A program made the position numbers and the translations under genes. Positions 1-11,625 of a stretch of 64,000 nt of DNA are shown here, one piece after another. The notes beneath the pieces were generated by a model. It did no database searches and was not told where the DNA came from. It worked only from the letters and a program-made list of their open reading frames with translations. Position 1 is the stretch's first letter; every line of letters begins with the position of its first letter. The DNA comes from Eublepharis macularius. Taxonomy: Eukaryota; Chordata; Lepidosauria; Squamata; Eublepharidae. The stretch is taken from positions 65,558,052 through 65,622,051 of the forward strand of contig NC_072790.1 of assembly GCF_028583425.1 (NCBI RefSeq). Reading direction: 5' to 3'.

Positions 1-1140
1 TCTCATCAAAAAAGTAAACCAATCACATTGACAAAAAGCCACCAGAAACAAAAAATCGTATTTAAAAGATTTCACAGTTTTGGTATCCCTACATAGTCTT
101 CCTTTTTTGTCATAACAATTTAGGTTATGTATTCACTGTTAGCAAGAGTTGCATTACTATTATTGTTAATTTTAGTTCTGTTTATTGCCTCAAGGGTTAT
201 ATATTGTAAAATAATTTTGTTGCCACTAGTTAATGTTAATTAGTTGTTTTAATAGCCTATAATACCTACTTTGTTATATTTTGGCAGGTTTACTTTTTTA
301 ACTATCAGTAACTTAATCACTTGGAATATTTAACATTGCTGTTGCATACTCAAAATTACAGAGTTACTATTAATGTTACCTGTTTAACGTTTAGTCATCC
401 TTTGAGTCCTGCGACATATTTCCTTAATAATCATCAGCCATCAAGTCTGATATTCTCAAAAGAAATAACAGCCCTCTAAACTGCCTTCAAGGGAGGTGAT
501 AATTAGCACTGAAAATTACAAATAAAGTTTTTGAAGTTGAATAGCAACAACTGGGCAGTGACACTGATGATTGGTTTGTCAAGACAAATTATTAGAGAAC
601 TACGCAAATGCAGCCAACACACTCCTCAGAGTGAAAACAATAAGGTGAGTCTATGCAATGCTTACATGTTGAATGGGATATTTAATGTGTGGGGAAACTC
701 AAAGGTTGAAGAACTAGCATTTAGACACTCTAACACTGGTAAGCGGTAATCTTACCTCTTTAAACTCCATTACATTCTCACGAGAGACATGTCAATACAA
801 ACGAGTCAATCAGTGTGTGTGTTTAGCAAAATCAAGCTTAGAGGATAGTTTAAAAATCCATTTATTCTTCTAAAGCCACTTTTTTCCATTAACATGTTAT
901 ACATTAGTGTCTGCTATCCATGACTCATTTCACAGTTTAGTTTGTTAGCTTTTAAATTATTTAACAACCATAAGTTATTAATACAACTTTTAAAGTCTCG
1001 CACATATTCTTAAAACAAACTTGGGTTCATTTATAGATTTTTTTTTGAAATTTTTTTTATATCGAAAACATTTTAGGCATCTCTTGAAGAAGAAATCAAG
1101 CAGGCATTTAATGCTAAAAACACGTCATCCCAAATTTAGT
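1..1140. other. Downstream flank of KHDRBS2, AT-rich
   Basis: This stretch lies beyond the likely polyadenylation site of the minus-strand gene. It is AT-rich with short A and T runs and has no convincing open frame or repeat I could name. Two further AATAAA hexamers on the minus strand (861-866 and near 180) could serve longer alternative 3' ends, so part of it may be 3' UTR in some transcripts. Otherwise I see nothing in it. Confidence 0.5.
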
Positions 1141-1144
1141 TTCT

Positions 1145-1853
1145 TACAAAAGATTTCAGCTTTATTGACAAATTATGGCAAACATGTTTGACAAAATTAT
1201 GGTTCCTATTTAGAGAAGCTTACACATGGTACTTTATGTGATTTTTTTTTAAAAAAAATAAAAACCCAAAACAAATACAGGTTAAAACATTGGACAAATT
1301 CAGTTAGCTACATACATACAGTAGCTGCTTGTTATCAACCCCATTAAAACAGCATTTAAATGAAATTTACAAACTTAATATTGAACATCTTAAGTCTATC
1401 TAACATATATTAAAAAGACAGGTTAAAACATCTTATCTACATATTGATTATCATCTGGTTCAAAAAGGTCATGTTACATTTTTAGCAACCCTCAATCAAT
1501 CTCAGCCTTAGTAGCATAGGGGGATGGGACAGATGCATGGTCTGTAACTGCTTCATGCTTTGTTCTGTTTTGCTTTAAAATTACACACAACGGTGAGGCA
1601 CAACCAAGAGAACATCATCTTGCTGAATGGTTTAGACAATGCTTGCCAAAGGTCTTTTCAAGTCCATGTTATAAAATAATACTAATGCCAGTGTCACTCC
1701 AATGTAGAAACACAAGAAGTATATCTAGGGTAATCATAAGCAGTAATTCCTAGGATAGAAAAGAAATGGGCTATTACTTGTCTTGTTGCTGTTTATGTGG
1801 AGACCATGGGTTATTAATTGTCTTTAAGGTGAGGTCACAGATGAGGAGGACTT
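1145..1853 (-). other. KHDRBS2: Probable 3' UTR of KHDRBS2
   Basis: The sequence directly follows the KHDRBS2 stop codon on the minus strand. No AATAAA is seen between the stop and the one at 1161-1166, which gives a UTR of about 0.7 kb. The region is AT-rich and shows none of the repeat families that fill the introns, as expected for a retained UTR. The 3' end is inferred from the poly(A) signal alone. Longer isoforms cannot be excluded. Confidence 0.6.
1161..1166 (-). terminator. KHDRBS2: Candidate polyadenylation signal AATAAA
   Basis: The plus strand reads TTTATT, so the minus strand reads AATAAA in the context CAATAAAGCTG. It is the first canonical hexamer downstream of the KHDRBS2 stop codon. 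Cleavage would be expected 10-30 bases further, near 1130-1150. Confidence 0.55.
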
Positions 1854-1951
1854 TTAATATCTACCATAGGGGTGTTCCCTGTAACCCCCTCTGCTTGACC
1901 TGGAAGGTGGTGCCTTTAAGCTTGGACGAGTTATGGCCCATTCTTCTTGTG
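1854..1951 (-). CDS. KHDRBS2: KHDRBS2 (SLM1) last coding exon
   Basis: This is the terminal coding exon of a STAR-family (KH-domain) RNA-binding protein. On the minus strand a strong polypyrimidine tract and TTTTAG acceptor precede the exon. Its first two bases complete an alanine codon begun in the upstream exon. It then encodes 31 residues beginning QEEWAITRPSLKAPP and ending GGYREHPYGRY, with the TAA stop at 1854-1856. The RG/PY-rich C-terminal tail corresponds to the nuclear-localisation tail of Sam68-like proteins, which act in the nucleus in alternative splicing and bind A/U-rich RNA. Residues such as EEWAxTR fit KHDRBS2 better than KHDRBS1 or KHDRBS3; this rests on recall of the family. 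The KH domain exons lie outside the window. Confidence 0.93.
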
Positions 1952-3543
1952 CTAAAACAGACAAAATAAGAAGAAAGAGTGTTCTTTATTTTGACAGGCA
2001 TGTGTATGTAAGAGATCATGTAGTTCCCCATGGTGCATTTAGCAAACAAAATATGAGGATGGCTTTATGATCCATTTTTGTTTCCTTCCTTTAAATCTTA
2101 TTTATAAGATTCAATTGTCTGTCACAGCAGTTCTCAGTAAAGACCAACAAACCTCTTTCCTTCATTTTATACAAGATATGAATATCCAATTTTCTGGTAA
2201 CACAATCAGCTCTAGAAAAAGCCACTGCTTAAAGTCTGCCTGCTCCAAACCTATTCCGTAACTGAGTTTCTAACATGCTATGCTAAAGCACCAAAGTGGA
2301 TATCATTTTCTGCAGCTGGCACATTAACTGGATCAGGAATTGAGTCAGAAGTGGGTAATTGAAATACATATGATTTTCTACTTCCACATTCAACTAAAAA
2401 AGAAAAGAAGTAGAATAGAAACTACTTGCAACTAAGGAGGCATTAGTACTGATTTTTTAGTGTTTGTGGATAATTCTGAGCATGCATGAAAATAAATTAA
2501 CTAGTATATACACATTAATCACTTTAATAACAAGAATATATTGATTTATTGTAGTAGCTGGAGCCATAATGGCTCTTAGTGGATTTATTCTTACCATTGT
2601 GAACGGCACCTGCATGTGGTATCCTCAGTGTTGCTTTATATTATGGTTCATGAGTAGCTTTCATTTGCCTGATGGCTCCCTAAAAAGCAGTGTTGGATAC
2701 CTAAACTCTTTTATACTAACACTTGTGCTAAATCCCCCTTTTGGTGTTTGGTAAAAGGGAAGGAGGAAGACAAATATTGATGCATATATAAGGTATCAAA
2801 AGCATTTAATGATCTCTCTCTTTGGGACTTTTGCACCCAAATAAGAAGCTTTTATGCTCATGAAAGTTACTGCAACTCTATAATAGAGTAATGTCCTATT
2901 GAGGCAACTGTAGCAGTATTTACCCTGCCTCCAAACTTAGCCACCGATACATTAGCTTTGTCTATCATCACCTGCACACATCCTGTGCCAAAAGAAGCCA
3001 AGCTTCATCACCCTTCTCTAATACACTGTAAGCTACTACCAGGTTTAGGTGATGCTGCTCAGCACTAAGAGCGCTCCATCACAGCTCCCCCCATCTCCAG
3101 ATGTGTGATGGGCTGTTTAGGAGACCACCCACCATCATATCTGATGCCTTTGTCTACTTGCCAACTTGTCCTTCCTGTTGTAAATAACTCACTTCATTCC
3201 TACCAAACTAGTGATGGGCTAACAAGTCAAAGGCCAATTTATACCCACCCCTTGGAGATATTGTGAAGCAGACAAAATAAGATTCCCCAATGGCCAACCA
3301 GGGGAACCCCAAAAATGCCTGCTTGACCCCCAAAGCAACCATCTAGTCCTATGATATTCCATGGGGAGGGGCAGATGGACAGCAGCATGTGGCAAATGCT
3401 TGCATGGAAGGAACTGAAATCTGTTTTCTCAGACTCAGCCCAACCTCCAATTGGCTGCAGAATACCAGCCCCAGTTATTCTAAACCTCATGGCTCAGTTG
3501 GAGAAGGGGTCAGGAGTCAGGACAACAAGATCCACAGCTGTAT

Positions 3544-3865
3544 TCCTGTGAATGAGGGTTGCCGGGACCTCTGGGGATGAAAGTGGGGGATGGAGGGGTT
3601 GGGGGGGGGGTTAATGTCACAGCTGAATTCACTGCATCATGCTGGGAATGATGTTACTTTTACTCAATCAGTCCACAGTGTGAACGGTTGCATCTGTGTC
3701 ATGCTGGGAATTATGTCATTCCTGAAGCGGGAGAGGATTGCACCAGAGTATGCGGTAGCATGCTTTGCCCATACCTCCGCTGGCCAAGTGAGAGTTGGCT
3801 GGGGGAGGAGACTGGGGCAGGGGATCCCCCGCCCCACCAGGGGACTGGCAAACCTACTGTGAATG
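3544..3865. repeat. Dispersed GC-rich repeat, family B
   Basis: The block resembles those at 7020-7275, 15040-15340, 23298-23545 and 59400-59850. Shared pieces are direct or inverted forms of 'tgacatcacttcc', 'gctggccaagt', 'ggggatcccctgcc' and an end reading 'ctggcaaccct'. The GC content is higher than the surroundings. No open frame of note. Probably a non-autonomous transposable element; I cannot name the family. Confidence 0.5.
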
Positions 3866-4204
3866 CATCTCTGTAATATAGTAACCTCCTCCTGAGGAAA
3901 TTGCATCTGTTTAGGAAAACTTCATAAATCTTTCCTATTCAGGTTTTGTTCTGGTTTGGTCTCCAATTTAGAGCATTTTAAAAATCATAAACACAATATT
4001 GTCCTCTCATCACCCTATTCCTGATCTGCTTCAATCTTTCTAAAACCTGTTTTGAAACGACCTGTTCAGAAAGATTGCAGTCAAAGCATGTTTGCACACC
4101 TGGTGGATGATGATTTTTGAGATCCCAACCACACTGGCACTATTTTCTTTTCTTTAGCGTCCTATACCACTGGAGAACTTTTTTGGGGACTTCTTAAAAT
4201 CAGT

Positions 4205-4570
4205 ATTATATTAATATAGCAAAATCCTTTTGCTTTAAAGTCGACGGCTACCATAACATGGGAAGACGCCTGCAGGGATCCCCAGGGACAAGGCCTTCCC
4301 TCATGCTGTATGGCTCGGGCATTAGATGCTTGATGGGGGGATCCATTTGACTGGCTGGCCAAGTTGCAGCTATTCCAGGGATGGTCTACACCCAGAGCTG
4401 TGGGGCTTGATCAGACAGGTCAAGGCAGAGGTCCAGGGGTGACCCCATGGCTTGACCTGTACCGCTTAGTTAGCCCTTGCCGTGGTTTATGTTTATGGTC
4501 ATGTTAATAAATAGCCCTTTAGTTCCAAGCCTGTGTCTGTCTCTTCATTCCAGCTGGGGTTGCCATAATT
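4205..4570 (+). repeat. Unclassified GC-richer block with poly(A) signal, possible LTR fragment
   Basis: A 350-bp block of higher GC content contrasts with the flanks and carries AATAAA at 4506-4511. That is followed by a T/C-rich stretch resembling the R-U5 end of an LTR. I find no matching second LTR, no primer-binding site and no retroviral coding nearby, so this is only a suggestion. It could equally be an old DNA element. Confidence 0.25.
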
Positions 4571-5544
4571 AGATGCATAGCAGTCATTGAGGTTTTGTTT
4601 TCTTTTAGTTTTTAGCTCATTGTGACCTTCTCAATTACTGACCAACCCTTTGGTGTTTTTCTAGGAAAATCTCCTTTGGTGATAAGCCACAATGTTTTGT
4701 GAGAAAGACAGCTCCATGATTAGTAAGCTAAGGAAGTAAAAATATGCGCAATTATGTCTGAGAACTCATTCCCAAATGAATCAAATCAATGATCTAAGTT
4801 GCGCACCTGCACTGACAAACTAGCAAGCAGCCTACGACCGAGATCAATTAGAAAACAAGAGCGTGCATGACGTCTGTTCACATGGGTCAGTGGCAAAGAA
4901 CAGCCGTGGTAGGTTCTGCTTGAAAAACACAGCAGATTGCAAAAGTCATGTAACAATGTAAGGGCACACAAGACAGATTAGTTATCCTCTACCATGACTA
5001 AATTTCATCATTGCTTCAAGCTGATTAAATTTATACTTTGTCAACATTACAGACTCTGGTGTTGCTTCTGTCTGCCCCCCTCCCCATAAATTTAAAGGAA
5101 TTTTGCAGTATGAAAGGTAGGAGACAAACAGGGCTGTTGATGGGTAAAGAAAACAAAACTCCCAGTTTATGGATTGCTCTCAAAGCCCAGAAGCCAGGCA
5201 ACCTAGCAGACTTTGTTTGCTCTCCAGAGAAATCAAGGGAGCTGCCAGCATGATGCCTGATGGTTTGGGCCCAACTCAGGGTTTCAGCATCAAGCCAAAC
5301 TTAGAAGCCCATAATTGCTCACTGTAACCTTCTGTTTCACTTGAAATCATAGCAAGAGAGCACTTGTTAACTTTTCCAGTGAAGCAAAGGGTTCAAGTAA
5401 GGGAACTGGAAACCCTGCTCTGTTCCTTTCCCTGCTTTGTTTGTAACAGATGGGTGGGTTCATACCTGTTTGTGTCTCCCCCTGGTTTGTCATGCTGAGT
5501 GTGAGCAATGAAGGAAAAGTAAATCCCACTGGACTGCCAACTTT

Positions 5545-5675
5545 GGGTTAGGAAATTCCTGGAGAATGAGGATGGAGTCTGGGAGGGGAGGGTTTGGAGA
5601 GGGGAGGGACCTCAGCAGCGTATAATGCCAAAGAGTTCACCCTTCAAAGAGTTCACAGGCCATTTTCCTTTCCTT
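5545..5675. repeat. Dispersed repeat, family A (fragment)
   Basis: It shares the succession 'ccaacttt...ggagaat...gggaggggagggtttgg...gggacctcagcagcgtataatgcc' with the copies at 10795-10972, 25495-25655 (inverted) and 26385-26670. The full family begins 'ggttgccaac' and ends 'ctggcaacccta', so the ends look like short inverted repeats. Non-coding. Confidence 0.5.
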
Positions 5676-6240
5676 GATAATTTCCTATTTCTTTAAAGGT
5701 ATATGAAGGAGGATGTGGAGGCAACTAGGATGAGGATGGGGATGAGGGAGAAGAGAGACATGAGGGGGACTTCAGAGGTAACTGCCCTGTGGATTTATGT
5801 CTGTCCAGATTCCACACTCTCTGGTCCCTTCTTTTATTTGGGTAACCCCCCCCCCCCCCGTCGCCTACAATCAGAAAAAGGGGAGACCCAAACTTTATTT
5901 AAGTGGATGGTAATGTGTAAGCTTTGTATTTCCTAAAAGGTTCTTGTCTGTGATTCTGAAACAATAATTTGGTACTTAATTGTGAGGTAACTATACCCTC
6001 TTTCACACATCTATTTTAAGTTGTCAGGCAAGATGCAGACAAAACTGAACAACAAACATTTATTTACAGAAAATAAAGGTTTAGCATAGAATAATCAGTA
6101 TGGAATATACAACTGGCTCTCAACTGCACTCTGCAGAGGTTATACTCCTCCCTCTTTGATTTAACACATTGAACTGAGCCTTAGTTAACGGACCACACAC
6201 ACTAGGGAGAGATTTGATTCTGTTTTCTCCTCTGAGAACG

Positions 6241-6464
6241 GAACTACAAGTGACAAAATGCACAGGTTGGACACTTGTCAGCTTCCCTCAAGTTTTGATG
6301 GGAAATGTAGGCATCCTAGTCTTGCAGCCTGGCTCTCTGACTGCTGTCCAATGGACTTTTCAACTGTCACTTGTCCAACATTCCGCCAAGCTGCCTACAT
6401 TTCTCATCAAAACTTGAGGGAAGCTGACAAGTGTCCAACCTGTACCTTTTGTCACTTGTAGTTC
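6241..6464. mobile_element. Palindromic MITE, copy 1
   Basis: Two inverted arms of about 73 bp (6241-6313 and 6392-6464) begin GAACTACAAGTGACAAAA and surround a spacer of about 80 bp. The same element occurs at 25192-25391. The arms differ at several positions, so this copy is older than the second one. It encodes nothing and must have been moved in trans by a DNA transposase. Superfamily not determined. Confidence 0.8.
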
Positions 6465-7019
6465 TCAGCATTCAAGGTTCAACATAGTTTTACCTCACAG
6501 AGATTCTGGTCATAGAATCTATACCCAGAAAGCTAGATTTGATGAGCCCTTCATAAGATGCTCGTTTACTTTTTTAAAACAAGTTTCCTTCTCAAATCCT
6601 AACTGAAAGTCAAAATTTTTAAAAAGCCCATCTAAGCTTACATTGTTATTCACAGCCACCAAAGGTCTTCCTGAAGAGGGGGGTAAAGTTCCTCTTCTCT
6701 CTTCTTAAGCTGAGGCTGGCTCTGGAACCGGTGGAGTTCCAGAGGCTCTGATTGGCTGGCAATCTCTGGGATTTGCATGAGTCTTAAACCACCATGATTG
6801 GTTCAGAGCCCTGGTGGATAGGTGGGACTTTGGGGCTTACTGCCACAGAGGCCTCAGTGGGAATACTTGTCAGGGGATTTTGATGGGTTTGGCAGCCCTG
6901 GAGGACATGATGCAGAGTGCTGCCAGGTCCCCTTACTCTCCTTGTGGGATGGGGCAGATCTTGCACTTACCTTTAGGAATTTCTTACACTTGTGCACTCC
7001 TAAAGGGGCACTATGATGT

Positions 7020-7275
7020 TTCTTTGGCCCCTGTGAAGCACAGAAGCATGCCTGCCACCAGGCGCAATGACATCACTTAAGGAAGTGACATCATCACACT
7101 TGGCAGGAGTGCTCCTGCTGTGCACTGGCCCAGGAGGGTTTTTTATACCTCCTGTCCTGGGCCCATTCCCTGGGTCTTTCCCCCCAGCTGGCCAAGTAAG
7201 TAGCTGCAGGGAGCAGAGGCTGGGATTAGGGAATCCCCTGCCCCCACCAGGGGACCTGGCAGCCCAATGCATGAG
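7020..7275. repeat. Dispersed GC-rich repeat, family B
   Basis: The block contains a short palindrome 'tgacatcacttaaggaagtgacatca', then 'cccaggaggg', 'gctggccaagtaagtagctgcagg' and a 'gggaatcccctgcccccaccaggggacctggcagccca' end. The same succession appears in direct or inverted form at 3544-3865 and 23298-23545. An open frame crossing it (7067-7468) lacks any family signature and I regard it as chance. Confidence 0.5.
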
Positions 7276-7469
7276 GCAGGCCTCAACTGTGTATGTAGAA
7301 GACTGCTTTAAGCCTCATAATCTCGCAATTATGCACAAAGAGGTGATAAACTGCCATCTGCAGCACTGTAAGATACCCACATTCTACTTCATTGGATTTC
7401 TGAATGGTTGTTTAATGTTGGCACATCATGTGCATGGAGATGATATATATGGATACCAAGAACCGTAAA

Positions 7470-7605
7470 ATAGCAGGATTTGAGTCCCGTAGCGCCTTAG
7501 AGACTAACAAGATTTTCAGTGTATAAGTTTTTGAGAGTCAAAGCTCCCTTCTTGTTGGTCTCTAAGGGGCTACTGAACTCAAATCCTGCTGTTCTGCTGT
7601 AGATG
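7470..7605. repeat. Palindromic repeat related to 46697-46897
   Basis: An inverted structure in which 'cagcaggatttgagtc...ctaacaagattttcag..ataag' is mirrored by 'ttggtctctaagg..ctactgaactcaaatcctgctg'. The minus strand carries a GAAGGGAG-hairpin segment like that of the copy at 46697-46897. Non-coding, with several substitutions and an internal deletion relative to that copy. Confidence 0.6.
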
Positions 7606-8948
7606 GACATGGTTACCTACCAGAAACTACTGCGAACGCTGTTTCCTTTAGCTTTGGTACTCTGAATGTCTCATATCGGGTGCTCCAAAACATAGAAAGC
7701 AAGCTACATAGGGGTAAAACAAATTGGTAGGGCTTCTATGTCGTTAAAACCTACGGGAATGGTAGAAATTCAACAGATACACTTTCCTTTTCACTATGGA
7801 GATACATTTGTTTTCAACCCCCGCCCCCCCCGCCCCCGTTGCCTGTTTTCTCCTTTGGGGGAATTCTTCATCTCCTGTTCCTTCAGGCTGAAATTCAACT
7901 GGTGGAAACTGGTGGAATTCAACTGGTAGAATTAACTAGTGTTAATTCCTGCATGTCATGGTTTTAAAAAGCACAGTAGCCTTGCCAGAAAAATTCTATT
8001 AACTGGGTCTGCTTTAGCACAGTCTAGATATACCATTTTTAGACCTGGTATCAGTGAGATTTCAGTCAGTTTTACTCTGTCTGTAACTTGATCACAGCCT
8101 GTTTGAATTCTGAGCAAGAAAAATACGGAAGCAGAACATTGCAACAAGGATGCTGGAGACTAAAACGAATTTAAGAAGTCTGGAAGAATGGGATGGGAAA
8201 GAATGGCCTAAGGACAGGAGCAATCATAGCTATATGTTAATCAAGAGTTATGGGATTTTGTTTTAAAGCCACATGTATTAAATGCATGAGCAGAAATCTT
8301 TTATTAATGTGGATACTTCTAATTTGCTGTGTTTTCACTGAATCAATACAGCAGCCCACCATTAAAGGAGGAATAGGAAGTTAATTGCTATTATCACTAG
8401 CTGCCAGCCTCCTTAGGTTGTGATCAATTGACAGTTACTTATTATTATTTCAGAACTGTTACTTAAAATTCACATTGGCTGTTTGCCATTACATTTGCTG
8501 GGCTTTGCGTAAATTTCCAGGAGATACTGGAAGCATTGCTTTATTTATGCATCATCTGTAACACACATTTAAATAGATTGTGTGCAAATGTAATTAGCAT
8601 AAGAGACATATATCTCCTATAGATATAGAATATGACAACCAGAATAAAATATCAGCTATTCTTCCTCTCATTTGGACAATCCTTTTTAAAGAGTCCATAA
8701 TATCTTAATCAGGACGAATGTGAAAACCCCATGAGAGATGACTGATGCTGGAAAGTCATCACTTTATTCCCAACTGCATAGATTGCCTTGCTTAGTGGTA
8801 ACCTTTGCATTAGCTTTCAGTTAAGTTCTAGACTCAAATCAAGGTTCTGCTTTGACCTTGATCATTTCACATTGGGACAATAGTGACCAGTCTTGTTTGA
8901 CTTAGCCCATTTTGTATGGGCTTGTTTCTAATGAGTTTTTATGATTAC

Positions 8949-9738
8949 TAGGGGTATGTGCTTTGGGTATCTGATTCGGGTAAAATACCCAAATCAGGCC
9001 TGATTCGGAAACCTTTGAGATTTCTGAATCAGGGCCAGCATGCTGATTCGGAAATCCCAAAGCAAAGCTTTCCGAAGCATTCGTAATGCTTCAGGGCCTC
9101 CGGGGATTAAGTTTAAAGGGCCTTTTCGCAAGCAGCAGGGCCCTTTAAACTTAACCATTTCCCACCTTTACCTCACCACCCCACCCCCACTTCTCCCCAT
9201 CCCCACTTACTGCTGGCACCATGGAGGAGACAGTCTCGCTCCTGCCTGCTGGCCTCCGGCAGCAGCGGCAGCGGCCCTCTCTGCTAGCAAGCTGTGCTGG
9301 CTGCAGCTGCACAGCGACGGTGGCAGGGAAGGCCCTCTCTGCCAGCCAGTTGTGACAGCCATGGCTGCGCAGCGATGGCGGCAGGGAAGGCCCTCTCTGC
9401 CAACCAGCCATGTCAGCCATGGCTGTGCGGTGACGGCAGCAGGGAATGCCTTCTCTGCTGGCCAGTTGGCCAGAGTGGCGTTGGGCTGCTCCAGCCTTCT
9501 GCTTGACCAGGTAAGTGGGGTGGAAGGTGGGGGATGGGGTTTAAAGGTGGGGGTGGGAGTTTAAGGGTGGTGGTGGGCCTTTCCCTCCCCCCTTCCCCAT
9601 CACTTCAGTATGCTCTGAATCTTTCCAGAGCATACCAAAACAACTTAGAAACCCGAATTTGAAGCGGCATGCTGCTTCGGATTTCGGGGCTTTTTCCCGA
9701 AGCGAGGAACCCAAATATTTTTCGGGTGCACACCCCTA
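8949..9738. mobile_element. Non-autonomous hAT-like element with GC-rich core
   Basis: The left end reads TAGGGGTATGTGC and the right end, reverse-complemented, reads TAGGGGTGTGCAC. The flanking octamers atgattac and atgatcag agree at six of eight positions, as in an old 8-bp target duplication. Sub-terminal segments carry repeated 'gattcgg/ccgaa' motifs. The core is GC-rich and includes a 58-bp-period tandem array. Long open frames inside are products of the biased composition and are not genes. A related truncated copy lies at 12590-13059. Confidence 0.65.
9264..9482. repeat. 58-bp minisatellite inside the hAT-like element
   Basis: About four units with a period of 58 bp, each starting near 'ggcagggaaggccctctctgc' (starts at about 9265, 9323, 9381, 9439). 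The units differ by several substitutions. A similar array with shorter units occurs in the related copy near 12600-12800. Confidence 0.75.
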
Positions 9739-10059
9739 ATGATCAGTTTATGATAGACTTTGAGTGGCAATGGCAAAGTAGTTTTGCTAAGATATACTTT
9801 GGTGCCTAAGAATTAAGCACCTTCACTAAAATATCAAGTGAATAGATGAATCATGGTAGTTAAGGACCAACTTCTAAAGGAACACTCATTGGGCATGGTC
9901 CAATAAAATATGCACAATTCATATTATTGATGTTTTAATACTGAGTATATTGTGAGAAACAATTTGTATATTTCATAGATATATTTATCTAGATGCGTTT
10001 TTAGGAGAAAATGGTATGGTTGATGAATACAACTTTGTGGAAATACAGTGAAAAAGAAC

Positions 10060-10132
10060 GTGTCGAGTAGACTAACAAAATTAATGGTGGGGTATGAGCT
10101 TTCATGAGCTACAGCTCACTTCTTCAGATACT
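10060..10132 (-). repeat. Short repeat fragment with CTGAAGAAG-hairpin-GAAA signature
   Basis: Read on the minus strand, CTGAAGAA (10120-10127) is followed by a small hairpin (GAGC/GCTC) and then GAAA, and ends near 'gttagtctac'. This piece recurs in many amniote dispersed repeats. The fragment has no identifiable ends. See the hammerhead-like feature at 14617-14685 for a related arrangement. Confidence 0.5.
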
Positions 10133-10794
10133 GTGGAAATACAATTGGTCTTTTATCTTATAATTAATTACACAAAAGTTTTACCTGTTATAAGCATTTT
10201 AATACATTTACTATATATTGAAGGGCATGTATGTATTTAGAATTCATCCATTTATAGCAGTTACATAATATATATTTCAACTTTTCTTGCTTTGGGTTTT
10301 TTGGGCTGTCTGCAGTTTTTTCTCTCCACTTTTTTGGTGCTTTATCAATTTTCAGAAGGCATTCAACTCTATGAGTTGAATCCAGAGCAAAATTTCTGCT
10401 TGAGCTACAGCTGTTGCACAAGTGGAAACATGAGTATTGATTGTGCTAAGTTAAACTTATTGTATCCCCACTTGCATTTCTTGTTGTGCATGATCTTGTG
10501 CCACTAATTTCTGGACAGTTATAATATATAGGGTTAAAAGTGCTAGGTTTGTGCAAGATCTTGCACAAGTAACACTGTGCTAAGTCCATTTTGTTTCTTC
10601 TTGCAGACTGCCTCTCTCGTTCAGAAGTCCCAGGAAGTAGTGAATATGTTTGAGCACAGCAGTGAAAGACTGGATGAAGGTGAAAAAAATGAATTTTACC
10701 CCACTTATTCTAGAAAAATAGAATTGCAATATTCAGGGGAAAGCTAATGTAAGAATAGGAGTATGTGTGCTCTGGATAAGGTTGCACTTAGAGT

Positions 10795-10972
10795 ACCAAC
10801 TTTATGTACGCTGGAGATTTGGGAGGGGGGGTTGCCTGGGGAGGGAGGGTTCTCTACAAGTATTTGATGGCATAAAGTATACCTTCCGAAGCTGTCATTT
10901 CCTGTAGGTAAACTGATCAGTTGTAATTCCTGAAGAACTCTGGGCCTCACCTGAAGGTTGGCAACCCTATGG
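10795..10972. repeat. Dispersed repeat, family A
   Basis: It starts 'accaactt..ctggagatttggga' and ends 'cacctgaaggttggcaacccta', as in the copy at 26385-26670. It is diverged and has an internal deletion. Non-coding. Confidence 0.5.
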
Positions 10973-11499
10973 CAATCTTGAAAGAGCAGGGCCCTGGATT
11001 AATCTCCAGGGGCCTCTACTCTTTTTGAGCACACAGACACCTTCAGAATTCTGACGCAGGATGATGGGTACAACCACTAAATTACCGTCACAGGAAGTGG
11101 AGGCCACCACAAAAAGACTGTAACAATAGAGCCAACCACAACATGTCAGGGAATGAGGTCATGCATAATTCTTCAATATTTCAGGAAGAAGTTCTGTTTA
11201 GCAAGATGCTCTTTAAAATGAACATACTGTTTTTTAAAATTCTTGAATACACACAGCTAGCCTTAAAAATGCAGTAAAGATCTTTGTGCTGTGGCAGCAG
11301 CTGCTGCCAAAGAAACGTTTAGAAAAATCTGCACGGCCAATCAGATTTCCAGTGATCAACTGGAAACCCTGCTGGGCAAAAGCCTCACCTGGCTTCTTTC
11401 ACTTTCTAAAAACAGTGGGTGTAAAGAAAGATGTCAGCTGGCACTATGGCATTCATGGACACCATGTTGGAGACCCGTGATCAAGACACTGAGGTGTCA

Positions 11500-11625
11500 A
11501 AGTTGACTGGGAGTGCCATTTTCCTGTTTAGGCTGGTTTGCCAGCTGTGGCAGCTCCTGGAGAAGGTAGACCTGACCACAGTCACACATGCCTCAATAAT
11601 ATCTAGACTTAGGTCTCCCAACCCC
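11500..11625 (+). mobile_element. L2-like LINE remnant (ORF2 3' part)
   Basis: Translation gives a short stretch 'LVCQLWQLLEKVDLTTVTH' continuing 'ASIISRLR'. This matches the region after the reverse-transcriptase core of L2/CR1 LINEs that is also readable in the L2 copies at 32170-34580 and 36081-39310. Only a fragment remains and its ends are unclear. Confidence 0.55.

Noticed and set aside
7067-7468. 133-codon open frame on the plus strand
   Set aside because: It crosses the boundary of a dispersed repeat into unique sequence and shows no motif or splice context.
9040-9564. 174-codon open frame on the plus strand
   Set aside because: It lies wholly inside a GC-rich hAT-like element with tandem units; length comes from composition, and no domain is visible.
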